A DNA stretch of 64,000 bases from CAZGXM01 sp964529795 (GCA_964529795.1 CAZGXM010000003.1:1-64000); one strand, 5' to 3'; positions 8,412 through 17,447 are shown, counted from the first letter of the stretch. A program made the numbers and translations. The notes: generated by a model from the letters alone, not told the origin.

Positions 8412-8663
8412 TTAACCAGCCTTGCCGGCCATCGAGGCAGCGCATTCGCGGCAGATGTTCTTACCCTTAAAGACTTCCACATTTTCAGCGTTCCCGCAGA
8501 AAACGCAGGCAGGCTCATATTTTTTGAGGATAATCTTTTCCGCATCCACATAAATTTCCAGGGCGTCTTTTTTTTCTATGCCCAATGTGCGACGCAGCTC
8601 AATGGGGATTACCACTCTTCCCAACTCGTCAACTTTGCGTACGATGCCTGTGGATTTTATCAT
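8412..8663 (-). CDS. abrB: Transition-state regulator AbrB
   Basis: An 83-residue AbrB-family regulator: N-terminal swapped-hairpin DNA-binding domain (KSTGIVRKVDELGRVVIP) and a C-terminal part with two CxxC pairs (CVFC, CREC), as in many clostridial AbrB proteins but unlike the cysteine-poor Bacillus C-terminus. AbrB represses post-exponential genes and is itself usually repressed by Spo0A~P. I start at the ATG ending at 8663, behind GAGAGGTGAAACC; the longer frame lacks a ribosome site. The cysteines may bind metal, an inference from spacing only. Confidence 0.93.
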   Translation of the reverse strand: MIKSTGIVRKVDELGRVVIPIELRRTLGIEKKDALEIYVDAEKIILKKYEPACVFCGNAENVEVFKGKNICRECAASMAGKAG

Positions 8664-8793
8664 GGTTTCACCTCTCCCATCTACAATATTCGACAAGTTG
8701 TTACAAGTAAATGATACCAGGGGTTCCAGTTAAAGTCAACATAAAATGTAAAAATATATAAAAAAAGTAATAGCTTAGTCAATCGGGGGGAAC

Positions 8794-8822
8794 TTGACAA
8801 TGGGGCAGTATCAATTTATAAT
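8794..8822 (+). promoter_or_regulatory. Sigma-A promoter for metG leader
   Basis: Exact TTGACA (8794-8799) and TATAAT (8817-8822) with a 17-base spacer. Transcription would begin near 8829, just upstream of the T-box leader. Confidence 0.85.
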
Positions 8823-8828
8823 ACAAAG

Positions 8829-9110
8829 CAGCATAAAAACGGTAGGCTTTTGTCTTTCAAATATCAAGAAAAACTATGATGGGGAAGAGTAGGTAAAACT
8901 TGCTGGTCTTAGCGAGCGGGGACGGTGGAAGCCCGTGCCGGGATTTTACCGAACATGGCCCCGGAGTTGTTTGGCTGAAAAGGTCCACCTGAGTAGGCTG
9001 AGACGTTTACCGCGTTAAGGGTGGAAGGCAACTTCCGTGAGGCTCATAGTTTTGAGCGAATTAGGGTGGTACCGCGAACCTCTCGTCCCTAACGGGGAAG
9101 GGAGGTCAAA
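8829..9110 (+). promoter_or_regulatory. T-box riboswitch (Met specifier)
   Basis: The leader carries the invariant T-box AGGGTGGTACCGCG (9063-9076); its TGGT bulge matches the ACCA end of tRNA-Met. Stem I is built on GGTAAAA/TTTTACC, with AGTA on one side and GAAC on the other of the specifier loop; the next triplet is ATG (8955-8957), so the leader should sense uncharged methionyl tRNA. The competing terminator (CCTCTCGTCCC with GGGGAAGGGAGG) is imperfect and followed by a weak T-run. It controls metG and possibly tatD. Confidence 0.93.
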
Positions 9111-9132
9111 ATATTTTACAGGGGGTAGTGTC

Positions 9133-11073
9133 ATGAGCGGAAAAACCTATTATATCACCACACCGATTTATTATCCCAGTGATAACCTGCACATTGGGCA
9201 TGCCTACACCACCGTGGCTGCGGATACGCTGGCCAGGTATAAGCGGATGCGCGGGTATGATGTGATGTTTCTCACCGGTTCTGACGAGCATGGCCAAAAA
9301 ATTGAGCGGAAAGCCAAGAGCGAAGGAATGACGCCCATTGAATACGTGGACCGGATAGTAGCGAATTTCAAGCACCTTTGGGACAAATTGTTAATAACCA
9401 ACGACGATTTTATTCGCACGTCGGAAGAAAGACATATCAAAGTGGTGCAGCATATTTTCAGGAAAATCTATGATAAAGGTGATATTTACAAGTCTGAATA
9501 CGAAGGATGGTACTGTACGCCCTGTGAGACCTTTTGGATGGACCGCCAGCTGGATGACGGCAAGTGCCCCGATTGTGGGCGGGAGGTGGAACTTCTCAAA
9601 GAGGAAAGCTATTTCTTCCGCATGAGCAAGTATGCGGGCCAATTACTGGAATATATTGACCAGCACCCTGAGTTTATTCAACCTTTTTCCCGGCGCAATG
9701 AAATGATCAGCTTTATCAAGCAAGGTTTGGAAGACTTGTGTGTATCCCGCACCACTTTTGATTGGGGAATACCGGTGCCTGTTGACGAGAAACATGTGAT
9801 TTATGTTTGGTTTGATGCGTTGACCAATTATATTTCTGCCATCGGCTGTTTGGATGACCCGGAAAAGTTCAGTAAATACTGGCCGGCGGATATGCATTTA
9901 GTGGGCAAGGATATAGTCCGTTTTCACACGATTATCTGGCCCATTATCCTGCTGGCCGCGGGAATCCCTTTGCCCAAGCAGGTTTTTGGTCATGGCTGGC
10001 TGCTCTTGGAAGGTGGGAAGATGTCCAAGTCCAGGGGGAATGTAGTAGACCCGCTGGTATTGATTGATAAGTACGGTGTGGATGCGGTGAGGTACTTCCT
10101 GCTGAGAGAAATGCCTTACGGCAACGACGGCAGTTATTCGGAAGACGCCCTGATACACCGGATAAATATGGATTTGGCCAATGACCTGGGGAATCTTTTA
10201 AGCCGCACCACGGCAATGCTGGAAAAGTTCTGCGAGGGCAAGGTGCCCGGGCCCGGCGAGCAGCAGCCGGAAGATAAGGAACTGCTTGATTTGGCAGCGG
10301 CCCTGCCCGGACAAGTGGAAAACCTGCTGGAAAGAATGGAACTGGCCAACTCCTTGGTAAAGATTTGGGAACTGGTAAACAAGGCGAATAAATATATTGA
10401 GGAAATGGCACCGTGGCGCTTGGCCAAAGACAGCAGCAAGGCTTCCCGGTTGGCAACGGTGATGTATAATTTGGCAGAAACCATCCGGGTGGTTACGATT
10501 TTGTGTACGCCGCACATGCCGACTTTGCCGGGAAAAATTTGGGAACAGCTGGGCATACTTGATAAAAAGGAAGTTCACTCGTGGCAAAGCAGTAAAGAAT
10601 GGGGGGCATTTCCTGCGGGGGTAACAATTAACCGTGGCAAGCCGATCTTTCCCCGTATCCAGGTGACGGGAGAACCGGAGGAAAAACCGGTGTCCAGGAC
10701 CAAGCAGCAGAAGCAAGCCAAAGAGAAAGAGCAGGAAAGAGAAAAGAAAAACATGATTGATATCAATGAATTTGCCAACGTGGACTTAAGAATTGCCGAG
10801 GTACGGGAAGCGGAAAAGGTGGAGAACACCGATAAGCTGGTTAAAATGAAGGTTTCCCTGGGAAATGAGGAACGTACGCTGGTTGCGGGTATAGCCAAGT
10901 ACTACCAACCGGAGCAGTTAATAGGTAAAAAGGTTGTGATAGTGGCTAATCTAAAGCCCGCCAAACTGCGGGGCATTACCTCCCAGGGCATGGTGCTTGC
11001 CGCCTCCCGGGGTGATTCACTGTCACTTTTAACCGTAAGCGAAGATATGCCTGCAGGAAGCAGGGTGAAATAA
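9133..11073 (+). CDS. metG: Methionyl-tRNA synthetase
   Basis: A 646-residue class I synthetase that charges tRNA-Met. The HIGH motif is HIGHAYTT, the zinc knuckle CTPC...CPDC, and the KMSKS loop GKMSKSRGN. The C-terminus (from about residue 545) is an EMAP/Trbp111-type OB-fold tRNA-binding and dimerisation domain, joined by a charged lysine/glutamate linker. I start at ATG 9133 behind GGGGG; an earlier in-frame start lies inside the T-box RNA. tatD starts directly after the stop, as in Bacillus (metS-yabD). Confidence 0.97.
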   Translation: MSGKTYYITTPIYYPSDNLHIGHAYTTVAADTLARYKRMRGYDVMFLTGSDEHGQKIERKAKSEGMTPIEYVDRIVANFKHLWDKLLITNDDFIRTSEERHIKVVQHIFRKIYDKGDIYKSEYEGWYCTPCETFWMDRQLDDGKCPDCGREVELLKEESYFFRMSKYAGQLLEYIDQHPEFIQPFSRRNEMISFIKQGLEDLCVSRTTFDWGIPVPVDEKHVIYVWFDALTNYISAIGCLDDPEKFSKYWPADMHLVGKDIVRFHTIIWPIILLAAGIPLPKQVFGHGWLLLEGGKMSKSRGNVVDPLVLIDKYGVDAVRYFLLREMPYGNDGSYSEDALIHRINMDLANDLGNLLSRTTAMLEKFCEGKVPGPGEQQPEDKELLDLAAALPGQVENLLERMELANSLVKIWELVNKANKYIEEMAPWRLAKDSSKASRLATVMYNLAETIRVVTILCTPHMPTLPGKIWEQLGILDKKEVHSWQSSKEWGAFPAGVTINRGKPIFPRIQVTGEPEEKPVSRTKQQKQAKEKEQEREKKNMIDINEFANVDLRIAEVREAEKVENTDKLVKMKVSLGNEERTLVAGIAKYYQPEQLIGKKVVIVANLKPAKLRGITSQGMVLAASRGDSLSLLTVSEDMPAGSRVK

Positions 11074-11841
11074 ATGCTGTTTGACAGTCACGCCCACCTG
11101 GGGGATAAGCAGTTTGCCGGTGATTTGCACCAGGTTATTACACGCGCCGGGGATAACGGGGTTACGCATATTCTCAACGTTGGCTATGACCTGGAGGCAA
11201 GCAGGGCTTCCGTGGCGTTGGCAGAAACGCATGACAATGTTTTTGCCGCCGTGGGTGTACACCCCCATGATGCGGTCACGGTGTCCCGGGAGACTTTGGA
11301 CGAACTGAAAAGCTTGGCAGAAAGCAAAAAAGTAGTAGCCTTGGGGGAAATGGGGCTGGACTACTATCGCAACCTCTCGCCCAAAGCTGTCCAGCAGCAG
11401 GCCTTTAGTGACCAGATCAATTTGGCCCGGGAACTTCACTTGCCCATCATTGTTCACGACCGGGAGGCCCATCGGGAGACGGTGGATATGCTGAAAAGCG
11501 AGGGCGCGGAAAAAGTGGGCGGCATCTTACACTGTTTTTCCGGCAGCTGGCAGATGGCCAAGCAGTGTTTGGAGATGGGATTTTATATCTCCCTGGCCGG
11601 ACCGGTCACCTTTAAGAATACTCACAGGCCGCTGGAGATTGCCAAAATGGCGCCCGTTGACCGCTTGCTGGTGGAAACCGACTGTCCCTATCTAGCGCCG
11701 GAACCCAAGCGGGGAAAACGTAATGAACCGGCATATGTCCGTTATATTGCGGAAAAAATTGCTGAAATCAAAAGAATTTCGTTGGAAGAATTGGCTTTTA
11801 TCACTTTTAACAATACAAAGGCGGTTTTAGGGATTGAGTAG
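11074..11841 (+). CDS. tatD: TatD-family metal-dependent DNase
   Basis: A 255-residue TIM-barrel hydrolase. The metal ligands are visible as DSHAHL near the start, GEMGLDYYR, VHDREAH, HCFSG and the closing ETDCPYLAPEP. Family members are 3'-5' deoxyribonucleases linked to DNA repair. It starts immediately after the metG stop, so the two are almost certainly co-transcribed and share T-box control. The order metG-tatD-rpfB-like-ksgA matches the Bacillus yabD-yabE-rnmV-ksgA order without rnmV. Confidence 0.94.
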   Translation: MLFDSHAHLGDKQFAGDLHQVITRAGDNGVTHILNVGYDLEASRASVALAETHDNVFAAVGVHPHDAVTVSRETLDELKSLAESKKVVALGEMGLDYYRNLSPKAVQQQAFSDQINLARELHLPIIVHDREAHRETVDMLKSEGAEKVGGILHCFSGSWQMAKQCLEMGFYISLAGPVTFKNTHRPLEIAKMAPVDRLLVETDCPYLAPEPKRGKRNEPAYVRYIAEKIAEIKRISLEELAFITFNNTKAVLGIE

Positions 11842-11946
11842 ACGGTTTTCCCCGTTTATTCAGGCGGAATCAGGCATTGTTAGCCAAATTGTCCCAAAGG
11901 ATATTGTGGACGGGTGTAGAATAGGATGGCTTTGGGAGGTGATGCC

Positions 11947-12927
11947 ATGCAAGGGGACGAGACCAACCGGCGCGGCAGGCGGCTGACATGGTTTATTTTC
12001 GCGACATCTGTTTTGCTTGTGCTTATGGTGGGTTTTGCTTATGGTATTACCCGAAAAACCGTTTACATTGCAGATGGTGAGCGGTTAATTACTGTAAAGA
12101 CTTTTGCGGGCACTGTGGGTGAAGTGTTAGGCCAGGCGGGTATTAAGTTAAAGGAAGAAGACAGGGTTATCCCGGCAATCAACACAGAAGTTTCCAAAGG
12201 GATGGAAGTTACGGTGGTACGCGCTTATCCGGTCAAGGTGATTGCCGATGGCAGGGAGAAACAGGTGATTACTACGCCGGCGTCCGTGGCACAGGTATTG
12301 AACAAGGCGGGGATTTCATTAAGGGGAAAAGACAAGGTTTTACCGGCACTGACAGAAACTCTGGCACGTAATGATGTGGTCAGAGTAGTGAGAGTAACGA
12401 CCGAAGAAGTTACCACTGTAAAGGAAGTACCTTTCGGAATTGTACGCAAGGAAGCAGAAACTTTGGAACGGGGTTTACGGCGGGTGGTGCAAAGAGGTGA
12501 ACCGGGCAGAGAAAAAATAGTCACCAGGATTACGTATGAAGACGGGGTGGAGGTAGCGAGAGAGGTTATAGATAAACAACTGGTAAAAGAGCCCCGCAAC
12601 CAGGTAGTGGCTATGGGGACCGTCCAGCACTATTCCCGGGGTTCCAGGAACTTTCGCTTTGAAAGAGCGATAGAGGTGGTGGCCACCGGATATACCCATA
12701 CCGGCAATGACACCTTTACCGGCGTCTATCCTGAAGTCGGCACTGTTGCTGTTGACCCGAATGTGATTCCCCTGGGGACGAAACTGTATGTCGAGGGCTA
12801 CGGTTTTGCCAAAGCCCAGGACATCGGCAGCGCTATCAAGGGTAAAAGAATTGATTTGTTTTTTGATACCAGGGAAGATGCCCTGTCCTGGGGACGGCGC
12901 AGTACCAAAGTATATATTTTGGAATAA
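11947..12927 (+). CDS. Cell-wall protein with DUF348, G5 and 3D domains (YabE/RpfB-like)
   Basis: A 326-residue exported protein. After a membrane segment at about 17-37 come two DUF348 repeats (each ADG.R...V.T), a G5 domain with the usual VAREV..., and a C-terminal 3D domain with ATGYTHTGNDTFTG and DPNVIPLG, closing with the DLFFDT motif. The third 3D aspartate marks a lytic-transglycosylase-like fold. YabE/RpfB/YocH relatives act on peptidoglycan. I start at ATG 11947 behind GGGAGGTGATGCC. A terminator follows. In Bacillus rnmV lies between yabE and ksgA; no such gene is present here. Confidence 0.9.
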   Translation: MQGDETNRRGRRLTWFIFATSVLLVLMVGFAYGITRKTVYIADGERLITVKTFAGTVGEVLGQAGIKLKEEDRVIPAINTEVSKGMEVTVVRAYPVKVIADGREKQVITTPASVAQVLNKAGISLRGKDKVLPALTETLARNDVVRVVRVTTEEVTTVKEVPFGIVRKEAETLERGLRRVVQRGEPGREKIVTRITYEDGVEVAREVIDKQLVKEPRNQVVAMGTVQHYSRGSRNFRFERAIEVVATGYTHTGNDTFTGVYPEVGTVAVDPNVIPLGTKLYVEGYGFAKAQDIGSAIKGKRIDLFFDTREDALSWGRRSTKVYILE

Positions 12928-12952
12928 AGGTAGGGTTTTCTGCCTTTTTTTT
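12927..12952 (+). terminator. Terminator after YabE-like gene
   Basis: AAAGGTAG/TGCCTTT stem (one GU pair) followed by a run of T. Confidence 0.7.
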
Positions 12953-12990
12953 ATTTGGGAAACCCTGTTTTACGGTTGCTCCCGGCAAGT

Positions 12991-13019
12991 TTGGTTGCCT
13001 GCAAATTATGTAGTATAAT
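12991..13019 (+). promoter_or_regulatory. Probable sigma-A promoter for ksgA
   Basis: TTGGTT (12991-12996), 17-base spacer, TATAAT (13014-13019), ending 27 bases before the ksgA start codon. Confidence 0.6.
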
Positions 13020-13046
13020 AAGCATATATGTGGAGGAGGAGTTTGC

Positions 13047-13898
13047 TTGGACCCAGTTTCGCCCAAAAACGCCCGGGAGATATTAACAGAACACGGATTG
13101 CGCATTAATAAAAAGTTGGGCCAAAATTTTTTAATCGATGAAAATGTAATCAAAAGGATTGTGGCGGCAGGTGATTTAAAAGAAACTGACACGGTGGTGG
13201 AAATTGGCCCCGGGTTGGGCGCATTGACCCGGTACCTGGCACTACAGGCCGGGCGGGTAATTTGCATTGAACTGGACCGGGGCCTGGTGGCTGTGTTGGC
13301 GGAGACCCTGGCGTGTTTTGGCAATGTTTCCATTGTGCAAGGCGATGCCTTGAAAATAAATTTGGATGCACTGGCGGGGAAACTGGGAACGGTTCCTTAC
13401 AAAGTTGTTGCCAACTTGCCTTATTATATTACCACCCCATTGATAATGCATTTTTTGACAAATCAGTTTCGGATAAAAAAGATGGTGCTTATGGTTCAAA
13501 AGGAAGTGGCCCGACGAATGGTGGCGCAACCCGGTACGGCTGAGTACGGTTCTCTCACAGTGGCGGTAAGGTATTTCTGCCGCTGTGGGATAAAATTTAT
13601 TGTACCGCCAACAGTTTTTTTACCCAAACCCGAGGTTGAGTCTGCGGTTGTGGAATTAGAGCCATTGGATACGCCGGCAGTATTAGTGAAGGACCGGGAT
13701 TTTTTCTTTCAAGTGGTAAGGGCGGCATTTAACAAACGCCGGAAAACGCTGCCCAATGCCCTGGCAAATTCACCGCTGGCATTGGACAAAAGGCATATTC
13801 AGGCAGTGCTCGCAGAACTGGGCATGGACCCGAAAGTGCGCGGGGAAAAATTGTCCATTGACCAGTTTGCCCGGTTGGCCAACAGTCTCGGCAAGTAA
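13047..13898 (+). CDS. ksgA: 16S rRNA (adenine1518/1519-N6)-dimethyltransferase
   Basis: KsgA/RsmA dimethylates two adjacent adenines in helix 45 of 16S rRNA late in 30S assembly. The N-terminal LGQNFLID, SAM motif GPGLGALT and catalytic NLPYYITTPL are all present in 283 residues. The start is TTG 13047 behind GGAGGAGG. It has its own promoter-like sequence, so loss of rnmV has been accompanied by separation from the upstream cell-wall gene. Confidence 0.95.
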   Translation: MDPVSPKNAREILTEHGLRINKKLGQNFLIDENVIKRIVAAGDLKETDTVVEIGPGLGALTRYLALQAGRVICIELDRGLVAVLAETLACFGNVSIVQGDALKINLDALAGKLGTVPYKVVANLPYYITTPLIMHFLTNQFRIKKMVLMVQKEVARRMVAQPGTAEYGSLTVAVRYFCRCGIKFIVPPTVFLPKPEVESAVVELEPLDTPAVLVKDRDFFFQVVRAAFNKRRKTLPNALANSPLALDKRHIQAVLAELGMDPKVRGEKLSIDQFARLANSLGK

Positions 13899-13976
13899 TA
13901 CTCATGAATTTCTCGGCTGGGTATAAACCGGGTGCGTATGTACAAGGCGTGGCACTATCCAAAAGAAGGTGGTTTC

Positions 13977-14447
13977 ATGTACTTTGTCAGCCCGACAAAA
14001 GGGAAGCTCACGTTAGAACAGGTATTTGCGGATATTATGGCCTTTGTGGAGGATTTTCCCGATGCCCGTTATAAGATAATTATCGGTACGGATTCCCATG
14101 CCAGGGCGGACACCTGTTTTGTCACTGCCATAATTGTCCATCAAGTGGGCAGAGGTGCGCGGTACTATTATCGGAAAAAGAGACACAGAAAAATAGAAAG
14201 TTTACGGCAGAAAATATTTTATGAAACAGCTCTCAGTTTGGAGACTGCCAGTAAAGTGGCAGAACGCCTGGCAGAAAACGGGCACGGTGATTTGGACCTG
14301 GAAATCCACCTGGACATCGGTCCCCACGGCGATACCCGGGAGTTAATCCGGGAAATAGTGGGGATGGTAATAGGCAGCGGCTTTGACGCCAAAATCAAGC
14401 CGGATTCTTGCGGGGCATCAAAAGTGGCGGACAAACACACCAAGTGA
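13977..14447 (+). CDS. DUF458 RNase H-like protein (YkuK family)
   Basis: A 156-residue protein beginning MYFVSPTKGKLTLEQVF with IIIGTDSHA near residue 39, typical of the YkuK/DUF458 family, which has an RNase H-like fold. Function is not established. I start at ATG 13977 behind GAAGGTGG; an earlier in-frame start has no ribosome site. It follows ksgA by 78 bases. The aspartate of GTDSH and later acidic residues (DLDLEIHLDIG) could form a metal site, which is inference. Confidence 0.85.
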   Translation: MYFVSPTKGKLTLEQVFADIMAFVEDFPDARYKIIIGTDSHARADTCFVTAIIVHQVGRGARYYYRKKRHRKIESLRQKIFYETALSLETASKVAERLAENGHGDLDLEIHLDIGPHGDTRELIREIVGMVIGSGFDAKIKPDSCGASKVADKHTK

Positions 14448-14474
14448 TGCCGGAAAACGAAGGGCAGAAATAAA

Positions 14475-14687
14475 TTGTTCCGGGAACGGGAAAAGAGTTT
14501 AGTAACAGCTTTAACGGGAAATGATAGATATATAAAAATTTCCCCGGGGGTTGTGAGGATGTACTTGACACCGGAACAGGACGTGAAGAGACGTCTGCAA
14601 CTGCTGAGCCTGGTTAAAAAGGTTGCCGAAAAAGTACAAGCGGACGAGTTGGAAAGGTTAAAAACAAAAGAGACCGCTGATCAATAG
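14475..14687 (+). CDS. Hypothetical 70-residue protein
   Basis: A short charged protein from TTG 14475 with GAAGGGC upstream. The second half (from about residue 35) is predicted helical, rich in lysine, glutamate and leucine, and could form a coiled coil. No family recognised. Its stop codon lies inside the terminator hairpin, and it follows the YkuK-like gene by 27 bases, both signs of a real operon member. Confidence 0.5.
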   Translation: MFREREKSLVTALTGNDRYIKISPGVVRMYLTPEQDVKRRLQLLSLVKKVAEKVQADELERLKTKETADQ

Positions 14688-14699
14688 CGGTCTCTTTTG
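14667..14699. terminator. Strong terminator after small ORF
   Basis: Perfect 13-base arms AAAAGAGACCGCT/AGCGGTCTCTTTT. Lies between convergent genes, with A/T runs on both sides, so probably bidirectional. Confidence 0.9.
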
Positions 14700-14701
14700 G
14701 T

Positions 14702-15475
14702 CTAGATCGCAAACAGGTGTTTACCGATTTTATTGGTAATGGTTCGCGTCCAGACCCACTGGTTGGTAGCATTGGCCGGATTCCAGTAATAGAGGGCGCC
14801 GCCGCTGGGGTCCCAGCCGTTTAATGCAGCCTTGGCAGCTTTAATGGCTGTTTGGTCGGGCTGCAGGTAAAACTGCCCGTCGTATACCGCGGTAAAAGCC
14901 CAGGGTTGGTAGATTACCCCCTGCAGGCTATTGGGGAACAGCGGGCTTTCTACCCGGTTCAGGGCAACGGCGGCAATGGCCACCTGTCCGGTGAAGCTCT
15001 CTCCCCGGGCTTCCCCGTAAATCAAGCGGGCCAGGAGCATTACCTGGTTACGGTCATAACCGCCTCTGGATAACTGTGCCCGGTTTGTGTTCCTTGTTGC
15101 TCGCGTTTGAGCAGGAATAAACAACCTCTGGCCCGGCCAAATCAAATTGGATTTCAGAGCGTTGGCTGACCGGATAGCGTATGGAGTAGTGTCGAAACGC
15201 TGGGCGATGGAATAAAGGGTATCTCCTGCTCTAACCGTATAAGTACTGTCTGATTTTTCCGGTATCCACAACTTCTGGCCCGGATAAATGGTATTGGAAT
15301 TCAGGCCGTTTGCTTCTTTTAATTTCCCCGTGCTAACATTGAAACGCCGGCCGATAAAATAAAGGCTGTCCCCTTTCTGCACATAATAAGTCCAGGCCCA
15401 GGCCGTCCCCATTGATAAAACACTGAACAGGATTGTGAACATTAGTACAAATATTCTCGCGCTATGGCGACCCAT
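14702..15475 (-). CDS. Exported LysM-SleB cell wall hydrolase
   Basis: A 257-residue protein: signal peptide (about 1-27), LysM repeats at about 29-73 and 78-122 (YYVQKGDSLYFIGRRFNVS and YTVRAGDTLYSIAQRFDTT), then a SleB/CwlJ-type Hydrolase_2 domain with LARLIYGEARGE. That domain is found in spore-cortex lytic enzymes active at germination, although many clostridial copies act in vegetative wall turnover. GGGGAGG precedes the ATG. It is convergent with the ksgA unit. Confidence 0.92.
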   Translation of the reverse strand: MGRHSARIFVLMFTILFSVLSMGTAWAWTYYVQKGDSLYFIGRRFNVSTGKLKEANGLNSNTIYPGQKLWIPEKSDSTYTVRAGDTLYSIAQRFDTTPYAIRSANALKSNLIWPGQRLFIPAQTRATRNTNRAQLSRGGYDRNQVMLLARLIYGEARGESFTGQVAIAAVALNRVESPLFPNSLQGVIYQPWAFTAVYDGQFYLQPDQTAIKAAKAALNGWDPSGGALYYWNPANATNQWVWTRTITNKIGKHLFAI

Positions 15476-15616
15476 TTTTTAAAACCTCCCCGGTAACGAT
15501 TTTTTGCATTCCCTTCCTTTCCTGTGGTTGTTCTTGATTCCTATCACATTATAGCCCATAGCGCACCGGTTTTCATTCGTAAAAGATCACCAATAAGTTT
15601 AAAGATTTCCAGGAGC

Positions 15617-16438
15617 TTATTTTCTGGGGCGGAAAACAGTCCACCGGACCTTCTTTTTCAAGTGCTCATCCAAAATATCAAAGCGGCGCCGGTCATGGTA
15701 TCCCGTATATTCAGTGCCCTCCCAGCACCGGGAGCGAGGTTTTTTCGCCAGTATGCTCAATCCTTCCAAACAATCGCCAATGAGGGTGGCGGCTATTTTT
15801 TCCGAGTGGTGGTCTCCTTTGCTGGGGGAGCCCAGTTGGGCGTGAGGCAAAGCGGTGGCTACCTTCACTGAAAGGCGGTATTTTACAGCGAACACTAAAG
15901 ACACCGGTGGCACAGCCAATTCCCGCACAGGGATGTATGCGAACACTTCCCGGGATATCCCGTGCGGACCGTGGGAAGGCGATGCCAATCCCAGGCGGGC
16001 ATACATACCCAGTGCAATGTTTAAACGGGCGCGAAACTGCAGCACCATGGAAGTTAACGGCTGGCGGGTGGTAATATAAGGGTAGCAGTTGGTTAAAGCC
16101 ATATGGGTACCACTTAACAAGGCCCGGTCCAATTCCAGCAGGTGTTTTTGAAAGCTACCCACCATGTCACCATCAACAAATATTACCCGGGATGCACCGT
16201 GATTAAAGGCGTATAATGCTCCCAAAGCCCGGGGCATGTCAATGCCCAGGGCATCCTTGTAGTATAAAATTTGCAAATGGTCACTTCCAGCCTTCAGTGC
16301 TTCGGGCAAAGTGTTGTCGCTGCAGCCGTTTACTACCGGAATTATCAAACCGGGGCGCAGGACATGGAGATTATAGATGACCCGGCAAATATTTTTTTCC
16401 TCGTTGTTGGCAGGGATTACTACTGCCAGCAATTTCAC
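15617..16438 (-). CDS. Family 2-like glycosyltransferase
   Basis: A 273-residue nucleotide-sugar transferase-like protein. VVIPANNEEKNI at the N-terminus and VIFVDGDMVG (around residue 90) correspond to the first strand and the DxD metal site of GT-A enzymes. There is no membrane segment, so it should be cytosolic or peripheral. Substrate unknown. The start is GTG 16438 or TTG 16432; GGGAGG is very close to the first and better spaced for the second. It is divergent from yabG. Confidence 0.8.
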   Translation of the reverse strand: MKLLAVVIPANNEEKNICRVIYNLHVLRPGLIIPVVNGCSDNTLPEALKAGSDHLQILYYKDALGIDMPRALGALYAFNHGASRVIFVDGDMVGSFQKHLLELDRALLSGTHMALTNCYPYITTRQPLTSMVLQFRARLNIALGMYARLGLASPSHGPHGISREVFAYIPVRELAVPPVSLVFAVKYRLSVKVATALPHAQLGSPSKGDHHSEKIAATLIGDCLEGLSILAKKPRSRCWEGTEYTGYHDRRRFDILDEHLKKKVRWTVFRPRK

Positions 16439-16498
16439 CCACCTCCCTAGCTGCTTCTTTATTTTATGCCATTTGCCGCATCATGTTGTTTTTCCCTT

Positions 16499-16527
16499 AA
16501 CTTCCCGGTCAGACGGAACATAGAATG
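16499..16527 (+). promoter_or_regulatory. Candidate sigma-K promoter for yabG
   Basis: AACT (16499-16502) and CATAGAATG (16519-16527) with a 16-base spacer, close to the sigma-K pattern mACm...CATAnnnTA. Bacillus yabG is a known sigma-K gene. Confidence 0.4.
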
Positions 16528-16557
16528 AAAAAAGAAGTAGTTTCGGAGGGGAGAATG

Positions 16558-17418
16558 ATGGTCAAGGAAGGGGATATTGTCGGACGTGTTTCCTATGATA
16601 GCGATGTACTGTTCAAGGTAGTAGAAATCAAAAAGAGCAAAGGCCGGAAAATTGCGGAATTAAAGGGGTTGGACGTGCGTTTGCTGGCGGATGCACCGGT
16701 GGAAGATCTGAAAAAGAAAAACAAAGACGAAATTGAGGAGTACCAGAAGCTTTTTAAGGCAAAGTGTCTCGGTTGTAAAAAAAATATTTTTCGCCGCCGC
16801 AAACGGGATTGGGAGAGAACGTTGTCCGGTTTGAGCAGAGCGGAGAGTTATTCCTTTTTTGAAATGCCCGGCAGGGTACTGCATATTGACGGTGACAGGG
16901 AGTATTTGCAAAAATGCCTGAAAACATACCGGGAATTAAATATTAACGCCCGGGGGGAGACTGTTCCGGAGTGGGAACAGGCCAAGCGGGTCCCAAAAGT
17001 ATTGCTGGAAGAACCGGTCGATATTCTGGTGCTCACCGGTCACGACGCAATCCTGAAAGGGAAAAAAGACCTGACCGCATTAGACAGCTACCGTAATTCC
17101 CGTTATTTTGTGGAGGCCGTGCGGGCAGCAAGGCGTTTGGAACCCAGCAAGGACGAACTGGTAATTTTTGCCGGAGCATGCCAGTCACATTATGAGGCCA
17201 TTCTGGCCGCGGGGGCCAATTTTGCCAGTTCGCCACTGCGGGTATTCATTCATGCCTTTGATCCGGTCTTTATTGTAGAAAAAATAGCATTTTCGTCAAT
17301 TAATGAGAAACTTTCCATAAAAGACGTCATAGTCAATACCATTACCGGCACTGACGGTGTCGGTGGCGTGGAAACCCGGGGCAGGTTTCGCTTGGGTTAT
17401 CCCAAATCTCCCTATTAA
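16558..17418 (+). CDS. yabG: Sporulation-specific protease YabG
   Basis: A 286-residue YabG peptidase, close to the Bacillus length of 290. The N-terminus VKEGDIVGRVSYDSDVLFKV and the later VLTGHDA and VIFAGACQSHYEA stretches are family signatures. YabG is made in the mother cell and trims spore coat proteins such as SafA. I prefer ATG 16558 for its spacing from GGAGGG; ATG 16555 is immediately beside it. It lies before veg as in Bacillus. Confidence 0.93.
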   Translation: MVKEGDIVGRVSYDSDVLFKVVEIKKSKGRKIAELKGLDVRLLADAPVEDLKKKNKDEIEEYQKLFKAKCLGCKKNIFRRRKRDWERTLSGLSRAESYSFFEMPGRVLHIDGDREYLQKCLKTYRELNINARGETVPEWEQAKRVPKVLLEEPVDILVLTGHDAILKGKKDLTALDSYRNSRYFVEAVRAARRLEPSKDELVIFAGACQSHYEAILAAGANFASSPLRVFIHAFDPVFIVEKIAFSSINEKLSIKDVIVNTITGTDGVGGVETRGRFRLGYPKSPY

Positions 17419-17447
17419 TGGCGTATGAAAATATGAAAAAATTTTAT

